Of a stretch of 64,000 nt of DNA, positions 1-12,200 are shown piece after piece. This DNA comes from Glycine soja (lineage: Eukaryota; Streptophyta; Magnoliopsida; Fabales; Fabaceae). A program made the translations under genes and the position numbers. The stretch spans positions 8,205,223 through 8,269,222 of the forward strand of contig NC_041012.1 in NCBI RefSeq assembly GCF_004193775.1, given 5' to 3'. Under the pieces are notes generated by a model. The model was given only the letters and a program-made list of their open reading frames with translations, was not told the origin of the DNA and ran no database searches. Each line of letters opens with the position of its first letter. Positions within the stretch are counted from its first letter, which is position 1.

Positions 1-1195
1 TTAGTACAACTACAACCTGCTCAATGCCAAACTCACTTTTAGCTAGAGAGAGAAAGATGCCTAACTCCCACATTAATCTCGTTTCTGTTTGTTAATTGTT
101 GATTACGAAAGGAAAGTATCCCTACATTTTGGGAGTGGTACCAACCACGAGTCAATTGAAGGAGGAACCCTCAAATTTTGTCCAACTTCTAGAGAAGTGC
201 ATGTTGTTTTCTCCCTTTGTAAATTTTCTTCTTCCATTTGCTAAAAGATATCCTCCATTTTAGTCGTCTTTCAATCGTGAATAATGTTTGTTGCACGGCA
301 TTCAGCATCCCATCCCTCACAATAATGAGACGATAATTGGAGTAGGTATATGAAAAATGAGACGACTCTCTTTTTCTATCGAAAAAAATATCTCTATTAT
401 AAATTTCTTGTTTTTTATCTTACGTACGCTTTATTTGGACCTGCAGTTTTATAGAGATGAAAGAAATATGATGAATATAAATAAAACAAAAGATAAAATG
501 GATGATTTGTTGTGTTATGTAAATTAAAAGAAATACGGAATAAATAGAAAATAAATAAATAAATAATGTTTTCTTTCCTTCTTGGTTTAGTTTTAAGAAA
601 ATGAAAGAAAAGCAAATAATTTTATTACAAAGACATTTTTGTCTCATTTTATTTTCTCAAAACTGCACATATATGCAAGTGGAATATTAGAGAAAGGACA
701 GATAAACGGAGTATATATTAATAACGCAATCCTTCTCATTGTCTTAACATTCAATTTGAATGGAAGACCATTTTTTTTTTCTCACGGTTGACTGCTGATT
801 TTTCTTTTCTAGTTTTCTTTCTCTCCACTTTTGTTGCCATTCCCAAACAGTGGAACTACTGATTATTTACCCCACTAGTCTTCTTTCACTTACTTCACTC
901 GTTCCTAAATAACAGGAAATAAACCAAGCGATCATTAAATGTTTAATTTTACTACTTTATGTTCCATTTTCCGCCATGCCCATCAATACAATTTTCCCAA
1001 TATTGTTCATCTATGTTGGTAAATCAATAGTTCAATACCCCATATCCATAGCCTAGTGAAATCTAAATTAAAGCAAATTTGACGGTATGACATGCCTATA
1101 ATTAGGAACAAAAAAAAAAAAATAACAAGTTGAAAAGAAAAAAGAGAAGAATCGATGAAGCAATAATTAGCATTGCAAGGCCCAGTTTACCCCCA

Positions 1196-1226
1196 TAGAT
1201 AGATAAGAGGAAGGTAGATAGATAGA
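1196..1226. repeat. GATA-type microsatellite
   Basis: Short interrupted run of ATAG/GATA tetranucleotides broken by a purine-rich patch. It is a simple sequence repeat in intergenic DNA, with no gene nearby that it could affect. Confidence 0.6.
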
Positions 1227-3568
1227 TGTCCGAACAATCTCTATTCGCTAACCTATAACGGACCCCATGGAATGGCCATTAAATGTACACATGTGTGCTG
1301 CTACTATTTATCAAGTTGGTTAAGGTTCTATCAACATTATTATTATGTGATCCATATCTATATGCACACACACATGCACATCCCCAAAACAGAGTTGGAT
1401 AAAGTACTTGCCACCAAACAATGGCTTATGTAAGGCATCCTTGTCTATTATCTGGTAATCTCCTTGATGCGTTGAGGATCTAGATATGAATCCAAAAGGA
1501 CCCACTACAAGTCATGCATGTGAATTGTGATGTGGGTGGAGGTTGAACTAATTTAACAATATCGAGGATGCAGAAAGTATAGGGAAGAAACAACAATAAT
1601 AAGTACCAATCCCACCCCCTCTCCCAATTGCTATTTGACGGTCTCAGAAAGCAATAAATTGAAATCACAAAAGTCCCCCTACCTTAGGGCACTTGTTGTT
1701 GGCTGCGCCATTAATAAAAAAAAATCGTGAGGCTTGAGAGAGTAAAATAATAGTGAAGAAATTAAAAAAATATCTTATGGAAGCTTCTAATGTCTCTACC
1801 TAACACTTTTGAAAAAGGAAAAAGGGATGGTTGATGGTTGAAAAGGGACGCTCCCCATTATCTGTGGGAAGGGCATAGTTTTGGGATCTGGTTGAAAATT
1901 AGCTACCACCCCTTCTGTCCTTTCTGCTCCTTGTTATCTAATCCTAATATCCAATGTCTTAAATTACTTTTTTTTCTTTCTGAAAGACAAATGTTTTTCA
2001 GCCTTTTTTAGGAAATTCATTCAAAAATTTAAAATAAAATCGTTTTATTACTACTAATGTTTTTTACTGTAATTTTTTTATTAAATATTAATATTTAATT
2101 TTCTTATAAATGCATTTTTTTTTGGGATTCTTTGTTAAGAACAATTCTCTTCTTTTATAATTTATTTTTCATTTCTACAACATTCACACTTCTATTCTAA
2201 TTTCTATTTTCTATGATTATTTTATATATAAGCTTAACCAATTGTTATATAAATATTTAAATGCGATAATAATAATAATAATTTCTATCAATCGTTATTA
2301 AAAGAGCTATTATATTCCATACAAATATACTCTATAATAAATTATAAAAAAACATTAATGTAATTCTAAATATATTTACTTTATTTTCTAATAAAACAAT
2401 TTCAGGTATCCATCCATATATACACGAATATCACAATCTTTAATAATGTTAAAGTGGCCAATCCAATCGAATTGCACTCTGACCCCATGACATGACCCTG
2501 AGTTAATGCGGCAGATAAAATTTGAATGGTTGGTAGGATCAATTTACTGCCAATTTTATTTTAGTAGTTGCTCCCACCTTTTAATGTGATTTATGCCATT
2601 TACCTATTCAAAAGTTCCTTATATATCTATCGTCAATACGCAATAATGTAGCTAGTAGCTACTAGTACTGAGAAAGCATACTCGCACCAAGCAAGCACCA
2701 TTTGAACCAAAAAAGTTTGGAAAGATAATTACGCAACGACCATTACATACATGACCTAAAGCCAGCACAAAAAACATTCTTTAAATAACTAACCATGAAT
2801 ATAGATATAGATTGAAAACAAGGGTGCTTAGTGAATACAACTAATTGAAGGTTGCTGGGGTTTGATTAACTTGACGAAACCAATTAAGTACCTGATTAAT
2901 ATTATATATATAATAATAGTGCTGTACTTGGTCAGATCCATTGATCCAAAATCTTATCAGTTTTACCTATCTATCATTTCTCTAATTTGATTGCAAATAT
3001 GGTATGAAGACGTATCACCAAATTTAGAAGAGCACAGTGTATACTTGATCTCTGTGTAAGGTAAAATAAAGTATAGCAAAACCTAGGTATGTTGGGTTTA
3101 TATACACTGACTGTACATATACCGTGTTAAGAAGTTGGTTGGAGCTGGCCTAAATATTTAAATGCTAATAAGGTTGGTAGAACGAAAAGTGTGGCACTAC
3201 GGATTCTGCTGGTTCATTCACGCGTTTTACGTAGTCTTGTATGTATCAGTACTCGGTATATATGTATTGTGCTAGCTGTAACTGTGATTCAGAAGAAATG
3301 AGGAAGATACTGTAATTAAGACTCTGCTGATCAGCCACATGTTTCAGTTTCCTCCACATATATATATAAACATGCGACAAACTTGAGTTTAAGTATATAA
3401 TAAAAACAAAATGAGATTAGTTATATTTAAAGAATAAAAATTGTATTACAAATACATATAAAATAGTGTGTAAATGTATGGAGCATTATTTTAAACTTAA
3501 TTAGGTAAGTATCATTCCATCTAAAAAATTTCTCCTCCCCTCTCAGGGTATCCATTTACTATTTGTGT

Positions 3569-3925
3569 ATATATGGATATATCTATTATATTTTTTTGTG
3601 TATAATGATCACAAAATTTGAACCGAAGACCTCATAAATACTATCCTCAGTCTCCCGCTAGTAGCCGACCCAAGTGGTTTTTCTCCATAAAAGACAAGCC
3701 CAAAAGCCTCCAAATAGAATTCAAAGGGAAATAAAGATCATCATCCATAGATATATGGATATATCTATCATCCTTTTCTGGTATATAATGGTCCTCAGAC
3801 CCCATAATACTACCTTAAATCCCCCGACAGTCGGCCGACTTAGTGGTTTTTCTCCATAAAAGACAAGCCCGAAAGCCTCCAAATAGAATTCAAAGGGGAA
3901 GAAAAAGAGAAATAAGGATCATCAT
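3569..3925. repeat. Imperfect tandem duplication, unit about 170-180 bp, two copies
   Basis: Two adjacent copies share the block that begins ATATGGATATATCTAT (3571 and 3753) and the block GTGGTTTTTCTCCATAAAAG (3674 and 3843). The distance between copies is 182 bp for the first block and 169 bp for the second, so the copies differ by indels. Each copy carries degenerate text resembling the 'gaaccgaagacctc' motif common in dispersed plant repeats; a similar stretch lies at about 9865-9975 in an APX intron. It is probably a dispersed repeat that duplicated in place. Confidence 0.75.
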
Positions 3926-4595
3926 CCACAGGCTTAGTGGTCTATATATATATATATATGACGCATGAATGCATACATAATATTCATTATAAGAATAGGA
4001 ATAACAAAATATAACAACAATGATAAACGACCCACAATCACTAGATTCATCTGGGAGAGCAGGGATTTGTTGCGCAACTGTGTGATGCATCCATGTGAAG
4101 CCTCGAATAGTTAATTAATTATATAATCAAAAACTCTGGCTAGCTGATCTAGCTCAGGATGTAAATAAATTCATTAAAAATTCTGACAAGATTAACCACG
4201 ACTTACGATGTGATGATGCAGATAAACTATTGAATTGTGTACAGTAAAATATAATTAAAAGAGCTGTCATTACTCATTACCCATTCCAATTGGAAAGAGG
4301 GACTTGTGTAAATTAAAAAAGTTTGCAAACCCAAACAAATTTCATGTTCTCTTCTTTGTCGCTACCATCAATTGCCAGAAGAAAAGAAAATGAAGAGTCA
4401 CAGCAAGAGGCAAAATTGGGCAATAATGTTCAACTGTACCGTTACTATATATTATGCATATCAGCGACTAATTATTTATACAAATAAGAGAAGAAAAAAA
4501 AGAAAAAATAGGAGAGAAAATTCAAAAATTAACGAATTTCATTCTCTCACTTCTCTCCAACAACACTAACTAATTGATATAATTTGGTTGAATTT

Positions 4596-5465
4596 TCATT
4601 TCATTTCCAAGCGGGTGCAATCCCAAACACCGCTGGTTTTCATGCCCAAGAAATCATAAGCAGCAGCAGCAGCAGAAGAAGGAGTGGTGTTGTTGACAGT
4701 GACAGCGTTGGAAACGTTGCAGCTGCAATCTTTGCTGTTGTGCAAACCCAAACTGCAAACGAAACAAAGATTCTTCTGAGTCTGTTGTTGTTGGCGAGGA
4801 GGACTAATGGTTAACTCAAGGTTCAAGTCAGGGCAGCGTTCCAAGATGGAACCTTTAACAACGCTTCCGTTACTCGAACTTGTCTCTTGTTGTTCTTGTT
4901 TGCCAAAAGATATATTAGTTGTAACAGTTGCAGCAGTTGCAGCTTCGTTGAGTGGCCTATGAGTTGCAGGGTCGATTCCTCTGTTCAAAAGCTTCCTTCT
5001 TATGTGCGTATTCCAATAGTTCTTTATTTCATTGTCTGTTCTCCCCGGCAATCTTCCAGCTATCAAAGACCACCTGAAACCACAACAACAACAACGTTGT
5101 TGTTTTGTTTGTTTTAATTTAGATAAGATAAAGAGATAAGATTTCTTTTGAATCAATTGATATGATGGTGAAATTAACGAGGAGTTTGGTATATATGCTT
5201 ACTTGTTACCGAGGAGACTGTGGAGTTTGATGATGAGCTCGTCTTCTTCTTCGGTAAAGTTACCTCTTTTAAGGTCGGGGCGGAGGTAGTTGATCCACCG
5301 GAGACGGCAGCTTTTGCCGCACCGGAGAAGACCGGCGGCTTTGGGGAGTGAACGCCAGCAGCCTTCGCCGTGAGCTCGAATATAAGATATGAGTCTGTCA
5401 TCTTCTTCTTTAGTCCATGCACCTTTGTTTGTGTGAGCTTTCTCACAGCAAGGGGACCTTCCCAT
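4596..5465 (-). CDS. R2R3-MYB transcriptional repressor, subgroup 4 (MYB4/MYB308-like)
   Basis: Nuclear R2R3-MYB factor. Subgroup 4 members repress phenylpropanoid and lignin genes such as C4H. Two exons, 5465-5203 and 5073-4596, join in frame to give 246 residues; the intron is GT..AG and splits Lys88. The start is the ATG of the conserved MGRSPCC opening. R2 is about residues 14-62 and R3 about 67-112. R3 carries the bHLH-contact signature ELxxKxxxLxxxxxxLxxxR at 76-95, so pairing with bHLH partners is possible. The C-terminal part has the GIDPATHRP motif (120-128), an EAR repression motif LNLEL (171-175), a zinc-finger-like cluster with Cys191, 194, 204 and 206, and a terminal YDFLGM block. 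That order is diagnostic of subgroup 4. The first intron common in R2R3-MYB genes is absent. Which of MYB4, MYB7 or MYB32 is the orthologue cannot be decided here. Confidence 0.95.
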
Positions 5466-5638
5466 ACTCAATTAATAACTCACACAATTATAAGAGTTGT
5501 GTTGTGTTGTGAAATTGCTCTATTTTTCTTACTTACTTTAGAGTTATGTAGTAATAAGGATAGGAATAGGAATTAGGATTGGCTAGCTTGCAGCAACAAA
5601 TATTTAAGAAGCCGGCTCAAGAGGGAGTTTGGGTGTGG

Positions 5639-5646
5639 TTTTATAG
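5639..5646 (-). promoter_or_regulatory. Putative TATA box of the MYB gene
   Basis: On the minus strand the sequence reads CTATAAAA, about 175 bp upstream of the MYB start codon. That spacing leaves room for a leader of roughly 140 bases. The element was seen by eye and no transcription start is known. Confidence 0.45.
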
Positions 5647-5836
5647 GCTTTTGACTCCAAAGGAGACATAGAGAGAAAAGGGAGACCCTAATTGCTTCTA
5701 GATGCGAGTTGGTGAGACAGGTTAAAGAGAGTGCCTCTTGTCTCTCTCTCATCCCCTGTCTGATGATATATTTATACTACTGTATTTGCATCAATGATAT
5801 AACTAGTTAAAAGACATTAACTATGGGTAACCTTCA

Positions 5837-5843
5837 GGTTGGT
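5837..5843 (-). promoter_or_regulatory. AC-II-type element (ACCAACC) upstream of MYB
   Basis: The minus strand reads ACCAACC about 370 bp upstream of the MYB start. AC elements are the known target sites of phenylpropanoid R2R3-MYB factors, so the gene could be controlled by its own family. The heptamer alone is weak evidence. Confidence 0.4.
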
Positions 5844-6206
5844 GTAAAGTAGAATATGTATTAAAGTATGGTAAGGCAAGACAAGATGTGATCTCTTGCC
5901 TCTTTTAGAAAAAGAGAACATATTTTATATAATCTCATATGCTTTACCCCTAATATAAAACCCAAACCTGGTTACTAACTAATCTTGTGCTAGGTAAAAA
6001 AAAAAAATCAGTTCTCCATCAGTTCTTTCTTCAATAATTGATCAATGAAATGTCAAGCTGTGGTTAAGTAAGGAGTAAGCTACCTCTATATTTAATCATT
6101 TGGGATTAAAAAATTGGCCTTTCCATTTACCGTGCATGTGACAATGGAATCAAATTGAAGTTAGAGAGACTTTTATTATTTGAATTTGACCTAATTAGCA
6201 GGATCT

Positions 6207-6213
6207 ACCTACC
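6207..6213 (+). promoter_or_regulatory. AC-I-type element (ACCTACC) upstream of MYB
   Basis: A plus-strand ACCTACC lies about 740 bp upstream of the MYB start. It matches the AC-I consensus of lignin-pathway promoters. It is one of four such heptamers in this spacer. Confidence 0.35.
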
Positions 6214-7435
6214 TTAAAACGTTTGAGTTTGATTCTTATTATTATCTTGGAATGTTACAACCTCTCATCTTTCAAACATTGTTTCTAATTATAATATAAA
6301 AAAATGTTACATGTCCAACAGATTCTGCATACAAATTTTATCATCAATGATTAACATAATTTGATATACTCTAATAATAGTACGTTTTACGGCACTAAAC
6401 AATTATTCACTAGTTTTATTTTTACTAGTTCAGTGAAAATCACCACTTAATTAATGTAGAAATACAGTAATAGTACAATGCAGAATTAACATGTGGATAA
6501 CCAGTCAATACCATGCCTTAAACATAAGAGCTTTCATGTGGGTTTAATAATTTCCCTTAACAAAATTAGCAATTTCGGTAAGTTAGTCGCAACGGGCAAT
6601 TCCTGAAAGAAATGTATCAGTAGTTGGCTATTCATGTGCATAGACACAGAGATGGTAATGGTAGTTGGCTATTCATGTGGCATTATCATGCATGAGACAA
6701 GTTTCTAGAAGTGTTGGAGGGGTTGGAATGAGAGAAGGGGAGAATGGGAAATGCCAAATGAGTGTGAGTGCGGTTGCGGTTGTATATGGGTTTTGGTTTT
6801 GGTTTACCTTCCACTTTTCGTTTTCCTCTTCCCCCAAACCTGAAACCTTGTGTTGCAAGTTTAGGGAAAGGTTGGGATTGGGGGACTCATTATTCATCTT
6901 TTTGTTGTCATAATCGCCCCCCAATTAGCAGTAGTTATCCACTACCGCACATATATCCACTCTTTCTCTTTCCCTGTGAACGTCAAGTGGATGGTAAGAG
7001 TACTTAATATTCATGGGTACAAGTTGCTTTCAAGGAGGAAGAAGAGCACCAATATTGTGGGGAAAAGATTCAGTCCACATGGGTGTAATTATTTGGGAGT
7101 ATTTCACCCACCTTTTCACTCTTTTCTGACTGTACTTGCAATTCTAGACCAAATCCTCCACCAGTTATATATATGTTGAACTATGGTACATATATAATGA
7201 CATGAATTACACGCACAACTTTTAACAACACTTGTAGTATTCTTGGAAATGTAAACATCTCATTTTGACGGCAATTTTTTTGCTTCCAAACCAAAATTTG
7301 ACTCACTGTTAATGTGCAAATTAAAGAAATTGATCCTCTGTGTTTTTAAAGAGAATGAACAACTCAACTAATTAAGATCATGAGCATATAATAGCATTGA
7401 TTAGATGATATTTTATGGGGTGAGGCAACAACACT

Positions 7436-7442
7436 ACCTAAC
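7436..7442 (+). promoter_or_regulatory. AC-III-type element (ACCTAAC)
   Basis: ACCTAAC lies about 2 kb upstream of the MYB start, in the same spacer as the other AC-like heptamers. Distance and shortness make function uncertain. Confidence 0.25.
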
Positions 7443-7849
7443 TCTAATTCAAAAGATGCAATGTGCGTATAATACCAAAGTGTTAGCAATAATAATAATA
7501 AATGATGGAGGAAGCTAGGCGCGAAACAGCACACATCAATAAATTGAGCATGAGTCCGTCATGGTCGCTATCAGTTGGGTGTAATTATTACAAGAGATCA
7601 GCCTATAATGGGCTTCTTAGCTAACCCAAAAAGGAGGAGAAACCTAAGAGGCCACATGGGATGGGAAGAAAATCAAACAAAGATGAAAATTTTCAAATGA
7701 AAAGGGACTCAGTCGTCTAATTCTAATTCGAATATATACATTACAGAGAGTGTATGGTGACAGCCAGCACAGCAACACGAGTTTGTCATGTGCTTAGGTA
7801 CTCTCACTCGTGGGAGGCTGTCCTAACTTCTAAAAGCCACTTACTTACT

Positions 7850-7856
7850 ACCTACC
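7850..7856 (+). promoter_or_regulatory. AC-I-type element (ACCTACC), distal
   Basis: A second ACCTACC, about 2.4 kb upstream of the MYB start. It is listed because it repeats the element at 6207-6213. Chance occurrence is quite possible. Confidence 0.25.
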
Positions 7857-9120
7857 ACTTTGGCTGCCTGTCCTCCACATGTGTGGCTTCCTCAACTTGA
7901 ACCTTTTCTGCTATGCTATATAGTGGATAAGATTTTTAAAACTCATTATTCAGTATTCAATAATAACCTTGCTCACAAAGGAGAAATTTTCTTGTAACAG
8001 TGTTGCCAGACACTAACTGCAGATTCCGATATTTCCTTTTACCGCTTTTCCTGCCTTTTCATCTTTTTTCCCATTTAAAATAGGACACATTGTCTGAGGA
8101 CTCGAATGAATTTGATGAATTGTTCATCGCCATAACAGGCACCTTCTCTTTGTTATCAAAGAAAAACAAATAGACATCCACTCCCCAAGTCATACTTTAA
8201 TTATATTCACCACGTTCTTCAATGATCTAATCTTAAAAATATTGTTTTCCTCTTCGTGGGTATGTATGTGCACACACACACAAAAAAGTGATGTACAATT
8301 ATTAAGTATTAACAATCCAATGTTTTAAGACTTTTGTGCCTATAAATATGTAAATAAAGTAGACTTAAGCTTTACATAATTATATGAGGAGACCTTTTTT
8401 TAGAGGATCATATTGAATTATACTACTATAGTTGTTAGATCTAATTAAATTTCATGAATTCATTTATATTTAAATTGCTCACACGAATAATATTTATAAT
8501 ACAATTTTAATTAGATAATTCTAATTCAATTACGAAAATATATTTCGCAAACAATAAAAATTCAAAAGTAATGATATTTATTATACAGTTTTAATATAAT
8601 ATTTAATAAATTATATTTAATATATTTAATTTTATAAAATCATAACTTCAAGAGAAAAATTAACAATTTTTTTTAATGAAAAAGTATACATCATATATAT
8701 TAAAAACACTATCTACATTGAATTATTTTATAATAAATAATGAAGTGATAAAAAATTTATTTTTAATATATTTTTATATATTTGAATAAACTAGTACAGG
8801 GGTTGTTCCACCTGGTTAAACACTTAAAAGAGAATTCTCTATGCTAGTGCATTCTAATTATAAGCATGATTTTCACAATTCTCTCGGCTAGTGCAGTTAC
8901 GGACTCACGGTTTTCATAATTCTGATTTCCTCGCACGTAACATACACGACAAATTAGTCATTCTCTTTCGGCATGTCTACCCTCTAACCATTCAGAGAAC
9001 AACACGTAACTGGGAATGTTAAAATTTGTATTTACGTATAATGAAGTTGCTCTCAATTTGAGTACTCAGGGATGTTTTTAGTCTATTCATATAAAAGTCT
9101 GAATGTCTGTAGCATTATTC

Positions 9121-9126
9121 TTTATT
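9121..9126 (-). terminator. Putative polyadenylation signal of the APX gene
   Basis: The minus strand reads AATAAA about 110 bases after the APX stop codon, a normal distance for a plant near-upstream element. The actual cleavage site cannot be seen. Confidence 0.5.
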
Positions 9127-9236
9127 GGTACTAAGTAAACAGAAACTGAAGCTGCAAAAATGAACCCTGTTTTGCACACTATGGGTCAGGGTCAGGGTCA
9201 CGCAACCGTAACAGCCAAGAGATGAACAAATCCAGT

Positions 9237-12200
9237 TTACTTCCCTCTTTTGCGAACTTCATACAAGTAACTGAGGATCACCACTGCGGTAGCAACTACA
9301 ACTCCTACAGCACCTTGTGCCAGTATGGTCCCTTCCTTAATAGAAATCGGCTTTGAACTTGGCACAAAGCCTAGCTCTGAAAGTTTCTTATGTGATTCAG
9401 CATAATCTCGAAAAAATGCATCCTCATCCTGCCAGAGTGACAGAGTTTTAAAATAGGAGACAGCAGACAGATTCACACAAATCAATGATGCATTAACAGC
9501 AGCCAGAACATTGCTGAAAATAGTATGCTCTTAATTTTCTTTAATGGGTTTAGAGCAAAACAGAAACTTCGGTAAGTTATTCTACAACTCTACATACAAG
9601 TGCTAACACTATCAAGCATGTTATTTAGTTTAATGTAAACTTTAGTTTCATTAGTCTAAAGAAGGAAAACAAGACCAACGTTTAGTCAATTGTTGGCAAA
9701 GTATGTAATTTTATTAATACCTGACCAGCCAATGGTGAAAAGGTCAATGGGCCAGTTTGTTTGAACTAATGAAGTGTCAAGATAGCATAGTAAATTCCAA
9801 AGCACAACGCACATGGGGAAGAAGGATCCTACTAATCTCAACTGCTACTGAATGAGCTTGGGCCAAAAGAATTTTTTTTTGGTGTACACTGTATAATGGT
9901 GGCGATAAGGATAGAACCTAAAACTTTATGCATACTACCCAAATCTCTCACTATTAAGCCAACCCTGGTGGGTACCTCAGGCCAAAAGATTGATCTAATA
10001 ATTAATGCAATAAGATTACAAGCTTCATGGTGTTTATAGTAAACAGATATTCACATGAAATGCTATTGAGAAACAATAATTGGTAATTTGGACACAACAT
10101 CAAACAAATTTCAAAACGGTGGTTATTTGAATTAATCTCAATTACCTTTGCATATAGCTCAACATAACAGCGAAATTCAGCATCCTCCAATAAAGCCTTG
10201 TCTGTTGGAAGTTTAAGCAGCCCAGCAGAATCTTCTTTCAAAAGTTCCCTGATGTTAACAATGATATTTAGATGTAGATAAAAATCAAACTCTTCCAATA
10301 TTGCATTGCGAGGCTAAAGTGAAGCTCTACAAAGTGAAACTCTATAGTATTGCACACAACACAAGTCTTACACAAAGTATGAGTTATCAAACTTCAGAGG
10401 GTCCTCCGTCCAAGGGCCATCAAACCCTGATCTCTCTGGATGTGCTCTCCCCTTATAAGATCACCACAGAAAGTAAGATAAGAATAATCTAGTCATAATC
10501 ACAGCAAATAATAAAAAGATATTAAACAAAAGAAGAATTACCAGTGTATGTCCTCCAGATAGTGCAACAATATCTCGGTCAGTCAAGCCCATTCGATAAA
10601 AGATATCACGGAGATGTGGAACACCTAACAACAGCATTGACATATTTTTATGCTTTCATACTGCATTCTTAACCTCGTCAATTGTGAAGGGAATACAAAA
10701 AATAGAACATCATTCACAGTCCAGGTGAAGAGAATAGTATTATCACTGACAAATTTCAAAACACACCTTTTTTAGCATCAGGAAGCCGCCCTTCATTAGG
10801 AGATACTTTTGAATCCTACAAGAATAGAAAATTACATGAACAAAACACAATTTGGTGATTTCATAATAATTAATATTCTGACTAAAGGCATGGCACAACA
10901 TACTCTTCTACCAGGAACGAAATCAATTGTTGGACCCCCAGTAACCTCAACTGCAACAACACCCGCAAGCTGGAAGCACAGGGAGAAAGAAATGATTTTT
11001 TAATCAGATTTGTATAATCTATATGGTAGTTAGTTTAAATCTTTTTTCTACTTATAAATGAATCTTGTTTTATACAAGCTATGCCCTATCAACCCTATCA
11101 ATGAGTGATAATCTCCTCCCTCTCTGTTTCAACAGAATCTGGACTCATGCACTCATTGGATTTAAATGGCTTGTATGTCATATACACAAAAATCCAGTAA
11201 CTGCTTGATTCTGATATAAATAATTTTGGTAATCTTAAGGGAAATTTTGATTTTCAGAATATCAAATTGCTGATATTTTCTAACCTTTGACACTAGTACA
11301 TTAGTGTATAAGAAAATCAAATGATATTCACCTTTATTGTAGAAATCTTAGGCACTAACGTTAACTATATGCATGTCAAAAACTTGCCACAAAAGAATTG
11401 GACCACAACCAGGTAAATGCTTAAGCTATTAAAACTTGAAACTCATTCCATTAACTAATACAGGAGCTTGAGCTTCAATTGTACTCCTGTACACTTCTTA
11501 ACTAGCAACATCTAGCTGTACTACTGCTCCTAATACAAAAAAGATATAGCTATCAAGAATTCTTGATTAACTGGGCAATGTTTGTCAATCCCCTTGCAAT
11601 TGTGGTCTTTGGTTTTAAATTGTGGTAGTGGTTGTGGATGCAGACATGGTTGTGGCCACTGCAATTGCAGGCATTTTAGCTATTGTGATGCAATATTGTG
11701 GCCATTGCAGCATAAAATTATTTTATGTTTGCACTGAATGTAACTTATCATGACTCATTCAAAATCCCACATCTATTGCTCCTCCCTCCCAAATCCCACC
11801 TTTCATTCACCAACTTGCCAACATCCTAAAATCTCCCCAACCCTTTGAAATTCACTTTAAATCTACTAAGTAAAGAAATAGAAAGAGTGAAGAACAATTT
11901 GTTTGAGAACTTTGATTCCCATTGCTGTGTGATGCATTTGTTTTGGTGGAACGTTGCAGATCTTTTAGTGATTTTCAAACACATCAAAAGGTGTGATGTG
12001 GTTGTGAACCCAACCACAATATCCTGGCCGCATCATGGGATGTGTTCCACAATTTGAAACCATAAGTAATCAGAGTTGTCAAACATTATAAGAGGATGAG
12101 TCTTAAGTGTAACAAGGCACTACATCACTGGCATGTTAAGTCTGTAACCTTAAGATTCATCCATCCACCTCATACTGAAATTCAATCATGATCAGGCAAC

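Larger units (their letters stand above)
1..4595. other. Intergenic spacer downstream of the MYB gene
   Basis: AT-rich spacer 3' of the minus-strand MYB gene. I see no open frame with recognisable protein similarity on either strand; the frames of 60-75 codons here have no domain or codon pattern that I can support. It holds a short GATA-type microsatellite near 1196-1226, several AT-rich runs and one imperfect tandem duplication (3569-3925, listed separately). The MYB 3' UTR should occupy the last few hundred bases, but no clear AATAAA signal on the minus strand fixes its end. Confidence 0.6.
5466..9236. other. Spacer: MYB promoter side and APX 3' side
   Basis: About 3.8 kb between two minus-strand genes, so its left part is the MYB promoter and its right edge is the APX 3' UTR. 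I see a TATA-like box close to the MYB start and four AC-type elements (listed separately). Open frames on both strands near 6665-7180 overlap each other, are rich in low-complexity residues and match nothing I know. No gene is called. Confidence 0.6.

Noticed and set aside
5174..5446. 90-codon minus-strand frame overlapping MYB exon 1
   Set aside because: It is another frame of the same exon that encodes the MYB repeats; the MYB frame is unambiguous.
6665..7179. Several overlapping frames on both strands upstream of MYB
   Set aside because: They overlap one another, are rich in Asn, Pro, Ser and Phe, and show no domain or splice structure.
9865..9975. Possible tRNA-like or SINE-like text ('aggatagaacctaaaac') in APX intron 8
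   Set aside because: No A and B box pair or cloverleaf could be drawn. It is better explained as part of a dispersed repeat similar to 3600-3680.
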